Shown here one piece after another: positions 31,779 through 44,158 of a stretch of DNA of 64,000 bases. The stretch is taken from positions 154,001 to 218,000 of the forward strand of contig CM038466.1 in assembly GCA_021464415.1 (NCBI GenBank), written 5' to 3'. Each line of letters opens with the position of its first letter. Positions within the stretch are counted from its first letter, which is position 1. The translations under genes and the position numbers were made by a program. The DNA is from Lonicera japonica (lineage: Eukaryota; Streptophyta; Magnoliopsida; Dipsacales; Caprifoliaceae). A model generated the notes under the pieces. It was not told where the DNA came from. It worked only from the letters and a program-made list of their open reading frames with translations, and searched no databases.

Positions 31779-34700
31779 TAATCCTCTATTGGAATATTAG
31801 AGGCATCAGCAATAAAGAATCCCAAAAAGCCCTCAAAAGCCATTGCAACAAACATAGACCAGACATGTTGATCATTTCTGAGCCCTTTGTTGAGTTTCAG
31901 AAGATTCATGCCTTTTTTTGGTTATCTCTGGGCATCGAATTGGTAGATGTGAATAATAGAAATACCAAAGCCCCCAACCTGTGGGTCCTTAAATCCAAAA
32001 CTTTCCCCCAGCCTCACCTTATCTCTAATGCTTGCCAACACATCACCATATCTTTGTATTACAATAGTAAGCCCATCATGATCACAGCCATCTATGCCCA
32101 TAATGACTACAGGACCAGAAGAACTCTTTGGGAAGACCTCACCAGAATTAGAAGCAATCATCATCTCCCTTGGCTGGTTATTGGAGACTTTAACTGTGTT
32201 CTTGGAGCTCATGAGAAAAGAGGAGGTAAGCCTCCCTCCATTCACTCATGCATGGAATTTCAAGCCTTCACTGACACATGTGATCTAATTCACATGAACA
32301 CCACTGGGCAATACTACACCTGGTCCAAGCACTCCAGCTCATGCCTAGACTCTAGACTGGACAGAGCTCTCTGTAGTTCAGATTGATTTGATAACTGGAC
32401 TACTGTCAACTGCATGACCCTCCCCAAATACCCCTCAGATCATACTCCCCTCCTATTCAGTTCAGAGGATGATACCATAAGTGGTCCTAAGCCCTTTAGA
32501 TTCACCACTGCCTGGACCTTCCATCAAACCTTTGAAGATTTAGTCTCCAAAACTTGGACTGCACAAGTAAATTCTTCATGTCCTATGACTACCATACAGC
32601 TGAAACTGAAGCAACTCAAGCAAGTTTTGAAAAAGTGGAATGCTGAGGTTTTTGGGGATGTCAATTCCAAAGTCAAGCAGGCAACTGACCACCTCCACAA
32701 AATCCAAACACAAATTGACACTTTGGGGCATTCACACACCTTGGACAAGCTGGAAACTGAAGCTCAAACTGACCTGATCCAAGCCAGTCACATGCAAGAG
32801 AGATTTTGGAAAGAAAAAGCTAGGGTGCACTGGTTAAAAGATGGGGACAGAAGCACAGCCTTCTTTCATAGAATTGCAAAGCAGAGATGGGCCACAAACA
32901 AAATCATCCACCTTAAGCATGAAGGCAGCATCATTCAGGACCCTGTCACCCTAAAAGACCACATTGTCAGTCACTTTCAACACCTATACAGCTCTCAAAA
33001 TCAAACCACTGATCATTCTCTCATAGAGAAAGTCCTCCCTCAAGTGGTTTCAAGTGAGGACAATGATATGTTGTGTTCCATTCCTAATGATGAAGAAATT
33101 AAAAAAGCAGTTTTCTCTCTAAATCCCAATTCAGCCCCGGGCCCAGATGGTTTCCCAGGTTCCTTTTTTCAAAAATGCTGGCACATTGTAGGAGCAGATG
33201 TTTGCAAGGCCACTCAACTCTTCTTTCAACAATGCTGGATCCCCCCTGGTTACAACTCTAATTTTGTGACCCTGATCCCAAAAACTCCCAATGCTGACTC
33301 CATTTCCAGCTACAGGCCCATTGCTCTTGCAAATTTCACATTCAAAATCATACCCAAGCTCCTCAGTGATAGAATTGCCCTTATAGCTCCCAAAGTCATA
33401 TCAGAACAACAAAATGGTTTTATCAGAGGAAGAAGCATACACAGTGCCATCGGAGTCACCTCTGAATGCTTCAACTTGCTTGATAGAAAAAATTTTGGAG
33501 GAAATGTTGCCATTAAAATTGATATTGCAAAGGCCTTTGACACCATCAACTGGGATTTTTTAGTCAAAGCCTTAAGAACCTATGGTTTCAGTTCTATCTT
33601 TGTCAATTGGGTGCTGTGCATTCTCAATTCAGCAAAACTTTCGATTTTGATTAATGGAACTCCATGTGGATACTTCAGTTGCTCTAGAGGGGTTAGACAA
33701 GGGGACCCCTTGAGTCCAATCCTATTTTGCATAGCAGAGGATGTGCTGAGTAGATTTTTATCTATGCAAGCCAACAAAGGGACTCTCAAACCTATCTCCT
33801 CTCCAAAAGGTTGTACAGCTCCCACACACTCTCTATATGCAGATGATGTGATGGTTTTCTGCAGAGGTGACAAAATCAACCTTAAAAACCTGCTCAGCAT
33901 CCTAAATGAATATTCTAAAGCTTCTGGGCAACTTATCAACTATCAGAAAAGCAGAATATTCCTGGGCAAGGGAGCTTTGCACAGGAAAACTGAGATCACA
34001 AGCATTTTGGGCATGACAGTGGGAAGCACCCCCTTTGTGTATCTGGGAGCACCTATCTTCAAAGGCAAGCCAAAATTAATACACCTTCAGCCTATTGCAG
34101 ACAAAGTTAGAGCCAGACTTGAAGGATGGAAAGGAAAAGTTCTCTCTTTTGCTGGAAGAGCAGAACTCATCAAATCTGTGGCAGTCCCAATGTTGTTACA
34201 TTCTTTCATGGTTTATCTGTGGCCAGTCAAACTCATCAAGATGGTGTCTACCTGGCTCAAGAATTTTCTATGGACAGGGGATATAGCAACTAGTAAGTTA
34301 GTGACAGTGGCATGGCACTCAGTTTGCAATCCCAAATCTCATGGAGGTTTGGGATTAAGGGACATTAGGCAGGTCAACAGAGCTGGGATTCTTAAGCATA
34401 CCTGGGACATACTCTATAGTGAGAACCAGTGGAGCAACATGGTCAAAAAGAGGTTCAATATACAACACATTAAAGCCCTTGCCTCCTACCAGACTTCCTC
34501 TATTTGGCCTGGTTTTAAGACAGCCCTGCAGGACATTGAAGCTCAGGCCTGTTGGGTGACTGGGAATGGTTGTAGTATCAATATTTGGACAGACAAGTGG
34601 ACCACATCTTCTCCTATTCAATGCCCATCTGCCCTCCTTAGAAAGAAGAGTTGCCTCAGTAGTTTCATAAATAACCAAAGCTGGAATATCCCAGCTTGGT

Positions 34701-35902
34701 TCATCCACCAATTCCCTTTTCTGGCAAAGGAAATAAGCTGCATTACCCTCCCTGACAGGCCTCAGGAGGATCAGTTAGTCTGGCCCAAATCCCCTAAAGG
34801 AGTCCTAACTTTCAAGGAAGCATACCTCTTTTATAACAACAGTCAAAATGTCCAGTGGGTCTCACAGATCTGGCACAGTTTCATTCCCCCCAGAGTCTCA
34901 TGTTTGGTATGGAAGCTCTTGCAAAACAAACTGCCAACACAGGATAACCTCCAAAAAAGAGGCATGACCATGGTCCCTAGATGTGAAATCTGCAAATCTA
35001 ACATGGATAATGCTGAACACACATTCATCACATGCCCTTTTGCTCAAATCCTATGGAAATGGCTGGTTGATGCTTTCTTTATAACCATTTCTGTCCCTCA
35101 AAATCTCCCAAATCTATGGAGATTTATCTGCACAACCAAATTCAGCCCCCAGCTTCAGCAATTATGGATATGTGGATGCCTTTTGACTTTCCATTTAATA
35201 TGGGAGGCAAGAAACAAAGCAACTTTTTCCCAAGGAAGAATCATGATCTCTTCCACCATTCATCACCTAAAAGGTTGGCTTAGAGACCTTGCCCCCCTCA
35301 TCAATGGTTACATGAAAAACTCCTTGGTAGATTTATCTATCATCAACAAATTGGGAGTCAAAGGAAGATTGAACACAGCTCCTAAAATCATTGAAGTCAG
35401 TTGGCTACCTCCCCACCACAGCTGGATTAAAATCAACACAGATGGCATGGCTTTGGGATCTCCTGGTATGGCTGCCATTGGTGGCATATTCAGAAACAGC
35501 AGGGGGTTTTCTAAGGGGTGTTTCTGCAAGAATATTGGAATTCAAAATGCTTTTGTTGCTGAACTCACAGCTTTCATCACTGCTGTGAATTTGGCTTGGC
35601 AAAACAATTGGTTTCAAGTGTGGTTTGAAATGGACTCTAAGGCTGTGGTGGACTGCATTTAGAACTACAATTTCAAACCTCCATGGCAATTAATTAACAG
35701 CTGGGCCAACTGCCAAAACAAGCTCAAACAGATGCAGCATTATATATCCCATGTTTATAGAGAAGGCAACCAGGCAGCAGATTATCTATCTAAAATGGGC
35801 TTAAAATACACGAACCTCCAATGGTGGAATGCATACCCCCAGCAGTTGAGCACATACCTAGCACACGACTATGCAAATCTTCCTAACTATAGATTCAAGT
35901 GA
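31775..35902 (+). pseudogene. LINE D ORF2, endonuclease/RT/RNase H (two in-frame stops)
   Basis: 1,376 codons in a single frame, broken only by TGA at 32384-32386 (Trp in other copies) and TAG at 35660-35662. Endonuclease about residues 1-225 (ILYWNIRG, SEPFVEF, IYAHNDYR, IGDFNCVLGAHEKRG, SRLDRALC, SDHTPLL). Reverse transcriptase about 440-740 (NSAPGPDGF, KIDIAKAFDT, RGVRQGDPLSP, YADD near residue 688, YLGAPIFKGK). Zinc motif near 1070-1100 (RCEICK..HTFITCPF). RNase H about 1219-1350 (INTDGMALGSPG, AELTAF, EMDSKAV, EGNQAADYLSKMG). The catalytic residues are all present. It is the clearest reference for the full-length protein in this window. Confidence 0.9.
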
Positions 35903-36481
35903 GGATCTTTTTCTCCTTTGCTGCTCAGAATTATGCTAGTTCTTTTCTCTCAGGCATTACAACAAACACGTGGTGTTCATTGCTATGTGGATGGCAAGAA
36001 AACTAGCAACATCATCATCACAAGGAACTGTGACCCCACGTGGGAGAGACATCTGAAGGTTAGAGAAGATAAGAATGCATACCAGGTTTGCAGGTCCTCC
36101 AGCAGAACATACGCAGGCTCCACCAATCCTCACAGCAGTTGTCTACACTCCAAGGCTATTCTCCATCACCACAAGCAAAGCCTCAGTTTGCATGGAAACA
36201 AAAAGAAAAAGAGGAACATTCTCATGTCCCCTGTTGCCGACAGATGAAAATTTGAAAATCAAAAAGCAGCGTTTTTTGAGAGAATGTTTAAAGATAAATT
36301 GTTTAGAGTACTTATGTTTGTTAGCACAAGTCCTACAAGCAATTTATTTCATTTTTTGTATGTGTTTTTTTGTTTGCTGGTTATTGGGGAAGGCCACATT
36401 GTTTCCCCCTCCTTTGTATTATTTTGGTTATTAATATTATGTTCCTAGCCGTTGGTGGCTAGTTTTTTTTTAAAAAAAAAA
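35903..36481 (+). promoter_or_regulatory. LINE D structured 3' UTR and poly(A)
   Basis: SL1 at 36294-36347 pairs ATAAATTG/CAATTTAT and ACTT/AAGT with internal mismatches. SL2 at 36386-36408 pairs GGGGAA/TTCCCC, as in B. SL3 at 36445-36462 is a perfect CTAGCC/GGCTAG stem with a six-base loop, followed by a T-run and the poly(A). The 3' UTR body is unlike those of the other copies, so the stems are the conserved part. Confidence 0.7.
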
Positions 36482-36550
36482 CCTAAACCCTAAACCCTAA
36501 ACCCTAAACCCTAAACCCTAAAACCCTAAACCCTAAACCCTAAACCCTAA
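36482..36550 (+). repeat. Telomeric seam D/E, about ten units
   Basis: 69 bases of CCCTAAA with one AAAACCC irregularity. The junction to the poly(A) of D reads AAACCTAAACCC, one C fewer than at the A, B, C and F ends. Confidence 0.93.
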
Positions 36551-36562
36551 GGAAGAAAAAAC

Positions 36563-36615
36563 ATGAAAATTTCTAGAGAGAGAAAGTGCAACAATTTTCT
36601 CCATTCTCTCACCTA
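36563..36615 (+). promoter_or_regulatory. LINE E conserved 5' block
   Basis: Same ATGAAAATTTCTAGAGAGAG block and CTC-rich downstream sequence as the other full-length copies, beginning 13 bases after the telomeric seam. Confidence 0.6.
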
Positions 36616-36640
36616 TTTTTTTTATTAATTTTTAATTCCT

Positions 36641-39472
36641 ATGAGTTTTTCGACAAATAATATGAGTTTTTCGACAAATAATATGAGTTTTTCGGCCAAC
36701 CACCACCACCCTACTATCGCCATACTCCCTACTTCCTCCACCACTTCCCAACACACTGTCTCATGCCATATTTCCTCTCACGCGCCTCACGGGCCACCGC
36801 ATGCACCTTCACAGCCACTCCACGCGCCCTACGCGCCACCTTCATCAACCTCCAGCATGCACACTACAACCATAGAACCATCCAACCTCCCACCTCCCAT
36901 AGCTAAGCTAGCTCATATGCTAACTCTACAAGCCCAGAACTAACAAAGAATGGCCATTCAACACTATAAAATAATGGAAGAACAAGCTCGACAGCAGGAG
37001 GAACAAGCTATACAGCAACAGACCATGCTCACCCTCCTGAACAATCTTCTTTGCAAACCTTGTGATGGTGAAAACATACAACTTCCCCTCTCAAAGCCAA
37101 ATAATGATCTCCAGCTCCCACACAGGTTTTCTGCAATGAACAATGACGTACAGGGAGTTCAAGTCATGCAGGATGGAGTTCAACATCTCCAATGTACTCC
37201 AGATATGGAAGCAAAGGATAAGAACCAAAGAGCTGTCCAGTTTGGTGAGTTTCTTGTGGAGGAATATGCCAAAAATGCTCATTCGGATGCCATTGATGCC
37301 CAGCTCCTGTCAGAACTGAAAAAGCAAGGTACAGTTCCTCTTGTCAATCCTCCAATGTCCAAAAATCCTTCTCTTCAAACCCATGCTGAAAATCCCAAAA
37401 ATCCCTCTCACCCGAATGAAAATAATGTTTCTCATTTGGAGGACAATCAAGCTACAGATCATGTAAAAAAAATTTATGCCAACTCTTCAATGGTGGTCAA
37501 AAATGGTGAAGAAGATACAGTTTTGGCGCCAAAAAGTTATAACACTCTTTTACCCAGTGGTCCTCAAACTGGCACTGAGGCAATTCTGTGTCCCACACTC
37601 AACATGTCAAACTCAACCCCTTTTGCAGATAACTCAGAGCACACAAATGTCAATTAAAAAACTGGTATACCTGCAACTGTACACTCTGATATCTCGGCTA
37701 CCAAACCTTCTTATGCTAGCCTTCTAAAGCCTAAGGCTATCCCACATATCATACCTGTCACCTAGCTCCCAATACCTTACAAAAAAGGCCATTTGATGGC
37801 AGTCAAAATCGATGAAGAAGTGTACCAAAGGTCCCTCAATTCCTGTAATAACAACCTCCATGGCAGGCTAATTTTAGCTCGTGGCAAAGCTCATGTTAAA
37901 TCATCTAACTTGCAGGTCTCTTTATCCAATGTCTGGCAAACCAAGGACCAATGGACAATAACTCCTATTGGAAGGGGTTACTTTACTGTTAGGTTCTCTA
38001 ATGCAGAAGATAAACAAAAGGTGTGGGCTTCGGGTAAAACCATCATCAAAGAAGGCATCTTTCACCTCTTTCACTGGACTAAAGATTTCAAGCCAAGTCA
38101 ACAGAAACAAACTAGAGCACATGTGTGGGCCAGATTTCATGAAGTTCTTGAGGAATATATGCACTTTCATCTCCTATTGAGCATGGCTAATGTTATTGGC
38201 AATCCTGTCATCATTGACCCCCACACCCTTAACAGGGAATTTGGTCACTACTATAAAGTTGAGGTGGATGTTGATCTCAAGTCTGAGCTGCCTTCTTCTA
38301 TTCTTATTGAAAGAGAAGGCTTCAACTTTGAAATTGAAGTGTCCTATGAGAGATTACCTGATTTCTGCTTACACTGCTCTGTGATTGGGCATTTGGTGAC
38401 TGCTTGTCGATCACTCAAAAAGATTCAGGAGCAGCAAGAACCACATTCCAATCAGCCTTCTAAAACCACCAATCTTCCAAAAGAAAAAACCACCAGAACA
38501 TACCAACCATTCCACACCCCAGCCCACACCTCAACACCTCATATCCCTTTAGTCAACATTGAACCTCATGTTACAGATCACAATGTGGATGGTAATGCTC
38601 TCCACAAGGCTGTCAGTCCCTCGGTTCCAGAGCACTCAGTATAAGCCAATACTCCTACTGCCTCTCAGCAAAGGGCCCTGATTAATGCTGGGCTGATTGA
38701 CACTCCCAAGAATGGTCACACCACTACCCCAGCTAAAAATAATGAACACATGAATGCCAGAACCGAAACTGATATAGCCCATCAACTTGCAGTTACCTTG
38801 AACTCAACTAAAACGTCTTCTCCCTCACAGCACCTTACCTCACAAGCTGCAACTGTTGTCCCATGCTCAGTTGATCAATGCCACACTCCCACATCTCCAC
38901 ACAATGAATTTCTCCCAATTTACTCACCCCCAACCCCCACCACAGTTCATAACTCTTTCTCTCCATTGAATGGCAAATTCTGGTCAGACATGGATGATGA
39001 AGAACCTTTGATAAGCTCAGAAGCTGCTGCTGATGCACAGCTGGCCGAAAATATTCCACAAGTTTGCATTCAATTGATGGCAGATGATAACCCCTGTGTC
39101 TTTGACCAAGCAACCCCATGCAGGAGTAGTAGAGCCCCCCACACCATACACTCCATTTCTTCCAACCCAGCAAGCAGCCAGACCTCAAAAACCCATGCCA
39201 ATGGAAAGAAAAAACAAGTTCAATCTAAAACCAAGCAGAAAAAAAATGTTGTGGCTGCTAGCAGGAAAGCCAGGTCAGATGCCAGATATGCCCCAATTGT
39301 TCAATACAGCTCCCAGGAAACCTATGAGGATAGGTTATACAATGAGATTATTGCCAAAAACAAAAATGCTCAAAATTGTTCTCTTGATGGTTCAGTTTCT
39401 TCGTCACAAGAAAAACCAAATTCTGATAGTTCTGAGTACCCTCTACAGAACCACATATACCCAATCCTCATG
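36641..39472 (+). pseudogene. LINE E ORF1, Gag-like protein (four in-frame stops)
   Basis: The start ATG at 36641 heads a 24-base tandem repeat encoding MSFSTNN twice. HAP motifs, then a Gln-rich stretch, a DUF4283-like domain from about 37793 (KIDEEVYQRSL, LHGRLILARG, LIEREGFNFE) and a CCHC knuckle near 38366 (CLHCSVIGHLVTAC). Stops at 36941, 37655, 37763 and 38642 are all in the original frame, and each falls where G has CAA or CAG. At the 3' end there is no stop before the ORF2 ATG (39470-39472), so ORF1 and ORF2 are fused in frame here. Confidence 0.83.
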
Positions 39473-42400
39473 AAAATTTTGTACTGGAACATAAGAGGAC
39501 TCAACAATGTGGAGTCTCAAACTGCTTTAAAAAATCTCTGTTTTAAGCATAAACCTGAAATTCTCTTCATTTCTGAGCCTTTTGTTGATTTACAAAACCC
39601 CCCCAGAATTTTGGTGGAAACTTGGCAATCAAAATCGACATTGCAAAAGCTTTTGATACTCTGGATTGGGATTTTCTACTCAAAGTCCTCAATGCCTTTG
39701 GTTTCAGAAGAGAGTTCATACAGTGGGTTTATTGCATTCTGCATTCAGCCAAATTGTCTATATTAGTCAATGGCACCCCCTGTGGGTATTTCAGTTGTTC
39801 TAGGGGGGTCAGACAAGGTGATCCATTAAGTCCTATCCTTTTTTGCCTAGCAGAGGATGTTCTGAATAGATAACTCTCTTTACATGCCAACAATGGATCT
39901 CTAAAGCCCATTTCATCTCCTAAAGGATGCACTGCACCAAACCACTCATTGTATACTGATGATGTGATGATATTTTGCAAAGGAGACAAAAACAATCTCA
40001 ACCGTGTCCTCAGAATTCTTAATGAGTATACCATGGCCTCAGGTCAATACATCAATTTCCAAAAAAGCAGAATTTTCTTTGGAAAAGGAAATATTGATAG
40101 AAAACCAGCTATAATCAATTTGATGGGCATGGCTGCTGGTAATACTCCTTTTGATTACTTGGGAGTGCCTATCTTTAAAGGTAAACCCCAAGTCCAGCCA
40201 TCTTCATCATCTAGCTGCCAAAGTGAGAGCTAAATTGGAAGGTTGGAAAGGCAAAGTCCTCTCTTTTGCAGGCAAAGCTGAACTTATAAAATATGTTGCT
40301 ATTCCTAAGGTTCTACACTCCTTCATGGTTTACCTTTGGCCTGCCAACCTCACCCAAAACATCCCCACATGGCTGAGAAATTTTCTGTGGACAAGAGACA
40401 TTGCAGGCAAAAAACTTGTTACTGTGGCCTGGAATTCTGTTTGCACTCCCAAAATGCATGGAGGGTTTGGATTAAGAGACCTTAAGCAAGTTAACAAAGC
40501 AGGCTTGCTCAAACACACCTGGGATCTCATACAATCAAACAGCCAATGGAGCAATCTCATAAAAAGTAGATTCAATTTCTACCACCTTAAGGCCACCACC
40601 TCCTACAAGATCTCTTCAATCTGGCCTGGATTTAAATCTGCCCTCAGAGACATTGAAGAGCAAGCACAATGGGTGATTGGTGATGGTAACAAAGTTAACA
40701 TTTGGGATGATATTTGGTTGCCTTCCGCTCCTATCTTATGCCCTCAGACCCTCATCAAGCAAAAAAGTAATGTCAGCAGCTTTATTGTTAATAACCAGTG
40801 GAAAGTTCCTACTTGGTTTAAGCACCAATTTCTCTATCTGCTGCAAGAAATCAACCAAATCACCCTGCCAAATCCCCCTCTTGATGACCTGTTAATCTGG
40901 CCCCATTCCTCTAAAGGAGACCTCACATTTAAAGATGCCTACTCCTTTTACTGCAAAAGCAGGCCTGTTCACTGGGCAACCCATATATGGAAAAGCTTCA
41001 TACCCCCAAGAGTCTCATGCTTAGTGTGGAAGGTTCAGCTAAACATGCTCCCTACCCAGGACAACCTTCAAAAAAGGGGTATGGTCCTTGTCCCCAGATG
41101 TGCAATCTACAAATGCAATACTGAAACTGTGGAGCATGTTTTCCTCATATGTCCCTGTGAGAATCCAGACCCGCGACTCGAGAGAAAAGAGTCCCCGTTC
41201 TCGGTTTAAAAATGTGTTTTGTAGAGTCGCCAGTTTGTTTTACGAGAAAACAAACAAAAGATCATACGAAGGACAATTCGAAAATGAATTATCTTTCATA
41301 CGTTTAAAACCAGAGAATTATTTTGAAAATTTACTTTGCTAGGGTTCGGGAACTACGTTACGAATTGGGAAGGTGTTAGGCACCCAATTCGCCCTTTCGG
41401 TCTCTTAATGGATCATGTATCTAATTCCTATTTTAGATATCTTGCAAGTAGTTCGAATGGTTTTCAGAATAGTCCTTTCCGGATAAATTTAGTTTAAAAC
41501 AATATTTTGAAATCAGACTCGAGCTTTGCGAGCGCCTACGTATTCATTCGTAGAATGAAATCAGAGTCTCATAGTTCCTTTCTTTGGAAACTATTTTGTA
41601 TTTTTTGTTTGTTTTGAAAACGTGTCAAAACGAGTTTTAGTTTTCTTGTAAAACTTAGAAAGGATTTATTTTGAAGGTAGTGAACTTCTTTGCAAGTTAT
41701 CTAATTTTTAGTATTAAAAAGAAATTTAAATGCAGTATTGAAATTCAGAAAGATTGTAGAAAGACGTACCTGATGCGCCTAAAGAAGAAAATGAGAGCCT
41801 TGCCTTGATTGCCTTGCTTGCCTCCTTTTCTCTCTAGAACTTTCTCTCTCTAAAGCTTTCTCTCTCTAGAAACTCTCTCTCAGAAATTCTCTCTCTAAAA
41901 CTCTCTCTCAGAATTTCTCTAAAATGACTCTCTAATAATTTTGACAGAGTTCCTACTTACTAAAAACACTATTCAGTGTTGTTTTTTCAAATGGGAGCCC
42001 AAGGGTCCTATTTATAGCAAAAATCTCGCCAAAAACACTCCAAAAGAGGCCAACCGCAAGGGGTAGCTGCAGGGCGTGCGGCTAGGTGCCAACCGTGCGG
42101 CTAGGGAAAGTACCAACCGTGCGGTTGGGGGGCGTGCGGCTGGCTATCAAAAAACTCAATTTTTCTAGTAAGCGAAGTGGCAACAAAGGTTGTGGTATAT
42201 TCCTAACGCGCTCGAAAATCAGGATTTTTCCTAATGGCCTCTTGTATGCATGATGACTCAAGACTTAATGCGGAATGCTTGTTAGGTTCACACGAGAGTC
42301 GTGGATTGGGGTGTTCACAGTCCCTTTGCTCATACTCTTTGGAATTGGCTATTCTCAACCTTCCACAGAACCATTTCTGTCCCTCAAAATCTCCCAAACC

Positions 42401-43185
42401 TTTGGAAGATTATTAGCACATCAAAAATGAGCCCTCAACTTCAAAATCTTTGGATTAGTGGTTGTCTCCTATCATTTCATCTCATTTGGGAAACATGAAA
42501 CAAAGCCCTCTTCCACCACAGCCACCCCATCATCTCTAGCACCCTTCATCATCTCAAAGGCTGGCTCAAAGATCTCTCACATCTCATGAATGGCTACATG
42601 AAGAATACAGTGGTGGATCTTTCAATTTTAAACACACTTAGGGTCAAATGTCAGCACAAAAGCACCCCCAAAATCATTGAAGTCCACTGGATCCCTCCTC
42701 ACCTCTAATGGACTAAGGTGAATACTGATGGCATGGCCTTGGGGGCTCCTGGCAAGGCATCTATTGGTGGTATCTTTAGAAACAACAGAGGTTGCTCAAA
42801 GGGCTGCTTCTGTAAATGCATAGGCATTCAAAATGCTTTTGTTGCAAGATTGACAACCTTCATTGTTGCTGTGAACATTGCCTGGTCCAAAAATTAGAAG
42901 AAAGTGTGGTTTGAGCTGGATTCCCAATTTGTGGTATATTGCATTAACAGCCTCTCTTTCAAACCCCCTTGGCATTTGATCACTGATTGGGCCAATTGTA
43001 AATTTCTGTTAAACTAGATACATTTTCACACCTCCCATATCTATAGAGAAGGTAATCAAGCTACAGATATTCTTTCTAAAATGGGCCTCAATCATGATAA
43101 GCTCAAATGGTGGGACTCCTTTCCTCCTCAAATAAACTCCATTCTTGCCAATGAATATTCCAATTTGCCCAGCTACAGATTCTAA
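39470..43185 (+). pseudogene. LINE E ORF2 remnant (large deletion, LTR insertion)
   Basis: About 43 residues of endonuclease (MKILYWNIRGLNN, ISEPFVDLQ) run into a C-run at 39598-39604. After that the sequence jumps to the reverse-transcriptase block that begins NFGGNLAIKIDIAKAFDT in relatives; the rest of the endonuclease and the first part of the RT are gone. The active-site box reads YTDD instead of YADD (near 39952). A solo LTR interrupts the zinc-motif region at 41156-42319. The RNase H part follows at 42715-43185 with further stops, and the frame ends YRF. Not functional. Confidence 0.87.
41156..42319 (+). mobile_element. Solo LTR (1,164 bp) inserted in LINE E
   Basis: It begins TGTGAGAATCC and ends GGGTGTTCACA, giving TGTGA/TCACA inverted termini. 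It is flanked by a perfect 5-base target-site duplication GTCCC (41151-41155 and 42320-42324). Removing LTR and one duplication restores the ORF2 reading seen in G. It contains a TATTTATAGC TATA-like site near 42010 and short GCGTGCGGCT-type repeats near 42074-42144. No internal region remains, so it arose by LTR-LTR recombination. The family is LTR retrotransposon, probably Ty3/Gypsy; lineage is uncertain. Confidence 0.93.
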
Positions 43186-44028
43186 TGATTGGATCTTAGT
43201 CTCTCTCCTGTCTTCCAATATTAACATGGCCATTAAGTGGCAGAACCCCAGTTCTGGCTGCTTTTCTGCAGCAGGGATATATTTTGTGCAGTCCTGGAAT
43301 CATAGAGTATACCACACCACCAGCATCCACAACACCATCTTTCACAGTTTCAATCCTCATTCCCTTGTTCAGTACAGAGGCAATCACAATGTGCAGAATT
43401 TGCAGATTTTGCAAAATCTGCAGAATTACCATTCCTATCACTGGATGAACTACCCTTGCCTGAACTACAATTTTAATCCCCACCTCAGTCTATCTAACAA
43501 TATCAAAAGCAGGCCCAAAGATAGTAGAACAACTGACAACACTAATGCTCAGTTCAAATTCTGTAGAAACACTATTCACAGTGTTCAAAATGCAGATTTC
43601 CAGCAAATCTCTAGGCTAAAACCTCACTGCAATATCTATGTTGCCTCAGCTCCTTACAACTTTTGCTATAGCCTAAACTCTCAGCTGCAAAGATCTCATT
43701 CTCAGAACCACCAGGGCTGCCTGTTGTTTCACTATAAATATACAAATTTTTTGTACACAATTCTATGTTTTTGCACTTGCTTTTTACTGTTGCCTACCTG
43801 TTTTGGCAATCTGTTTGTAGTTTTATTTGTAATTTTACAGGTGGTTATGTTCTAAATTTGTTAGTGGGCTTGTTGGGTTATCCTCAAGTCCATTTATCAA
43901 TTTTGCCTCCTCTCTTATGTTTTTGCTTACATGGCTTTGGAGATGGCCTTTGTATCTCCCCCCTTTTTTATCTATTAATGGCATCTCTCTTTTGCCCTCT
44001 TTGGGCTTAGAGATTTTATAAAAAAAAA
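43186..44028 (+). promoter_or_regulatory. LINE E structured 3' UTR and poly(A)
   Basis: SL1 at 43854-43903 (AAATT../..AATTT with GGGCTTG/CAAGTCC), SL2 at 43939-43959 (GGAGAT/ATCTCC), SL3 at 43983-44014 (ATCTCT/AGAGAT outside, GCCC/GGGC inside). The poly(A) begins about six bases after SL3. Confidence 0.72.
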
Positions 44029-44045
44029 CCTAAACCCTAAACCCT
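44029..44045 (+). repeat. Telomeric seam E/F, just over two units
   Basis: CCTAAACCCTAAACCCT follows the poly(A) of E and abuts the truncated 5' end of F with no spacer and no family 5' block. Confidence 0.92.
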
Positions 44046-44158
44046 CGAAGCTGGGTATACATAGTCACAATCTCACATGGTGGAACATAGCTCCTAGGGA
44101 GCTCAATGGTTATATTTCTAATGATTACTCTAGGCTTCATTTTTACAGGTTCAAATGA
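44046..44158 (+). pseudogene. LINE F ORF2 C-terminal remnant
   Basis: The tail HNLTWWNIAPRELNGYISND, then YSRLHFYRFK and TGA at 44156-44158. It matches the C-terminus of C ORF2 (HNLTWWSSIPQGLNGYISHD). No upstream domain is present. Confidence 0.85.

Larger units (their letters stand above)
28941..36481 (+). mobile_element. LINE D, full-length element with few stop mutations
   Basis: About 7.5 kb: 5' block, ORF1, ORF2, 3' UTR with SL1-SL3 and poly(A) (36472-36481), flanked by telomeric seams. Its defects are one frameshift in ORF1 and three in-frame stops over the whole element. The frame of ORF2 is otherwise uninterrupted over 1,376 codons. Confidence 0.92.
36551..44028 (+). mobile_element. 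LINE E, internally deleted and interrupted by a solo LTR
   Basis: Full-length at both ends (5' block at 36563, poly(A) near 44019-44028) but missing about 1.6 kb inside ORF2 near 39598. A solo LTR at 41156-42319 interrupts it. It is very similar to G throughout ORF1, ORF2 and 3' UTR. It carries many C-to-T-type stop codons relative to G. Confidence 0.9.

Noticed and set aside
35918..36434. Frames of 109-119 residues downstream of D ORF2
   Set aside because: They lie in the LINE D 3' UTR, have no recognisable domain and are not conserved in other copies.
41088..42500. Short frames across the E solo LTR boundaries
   Set aside because: Chimeric readings of LTR and LINE sequence; the LTR is non-coding.
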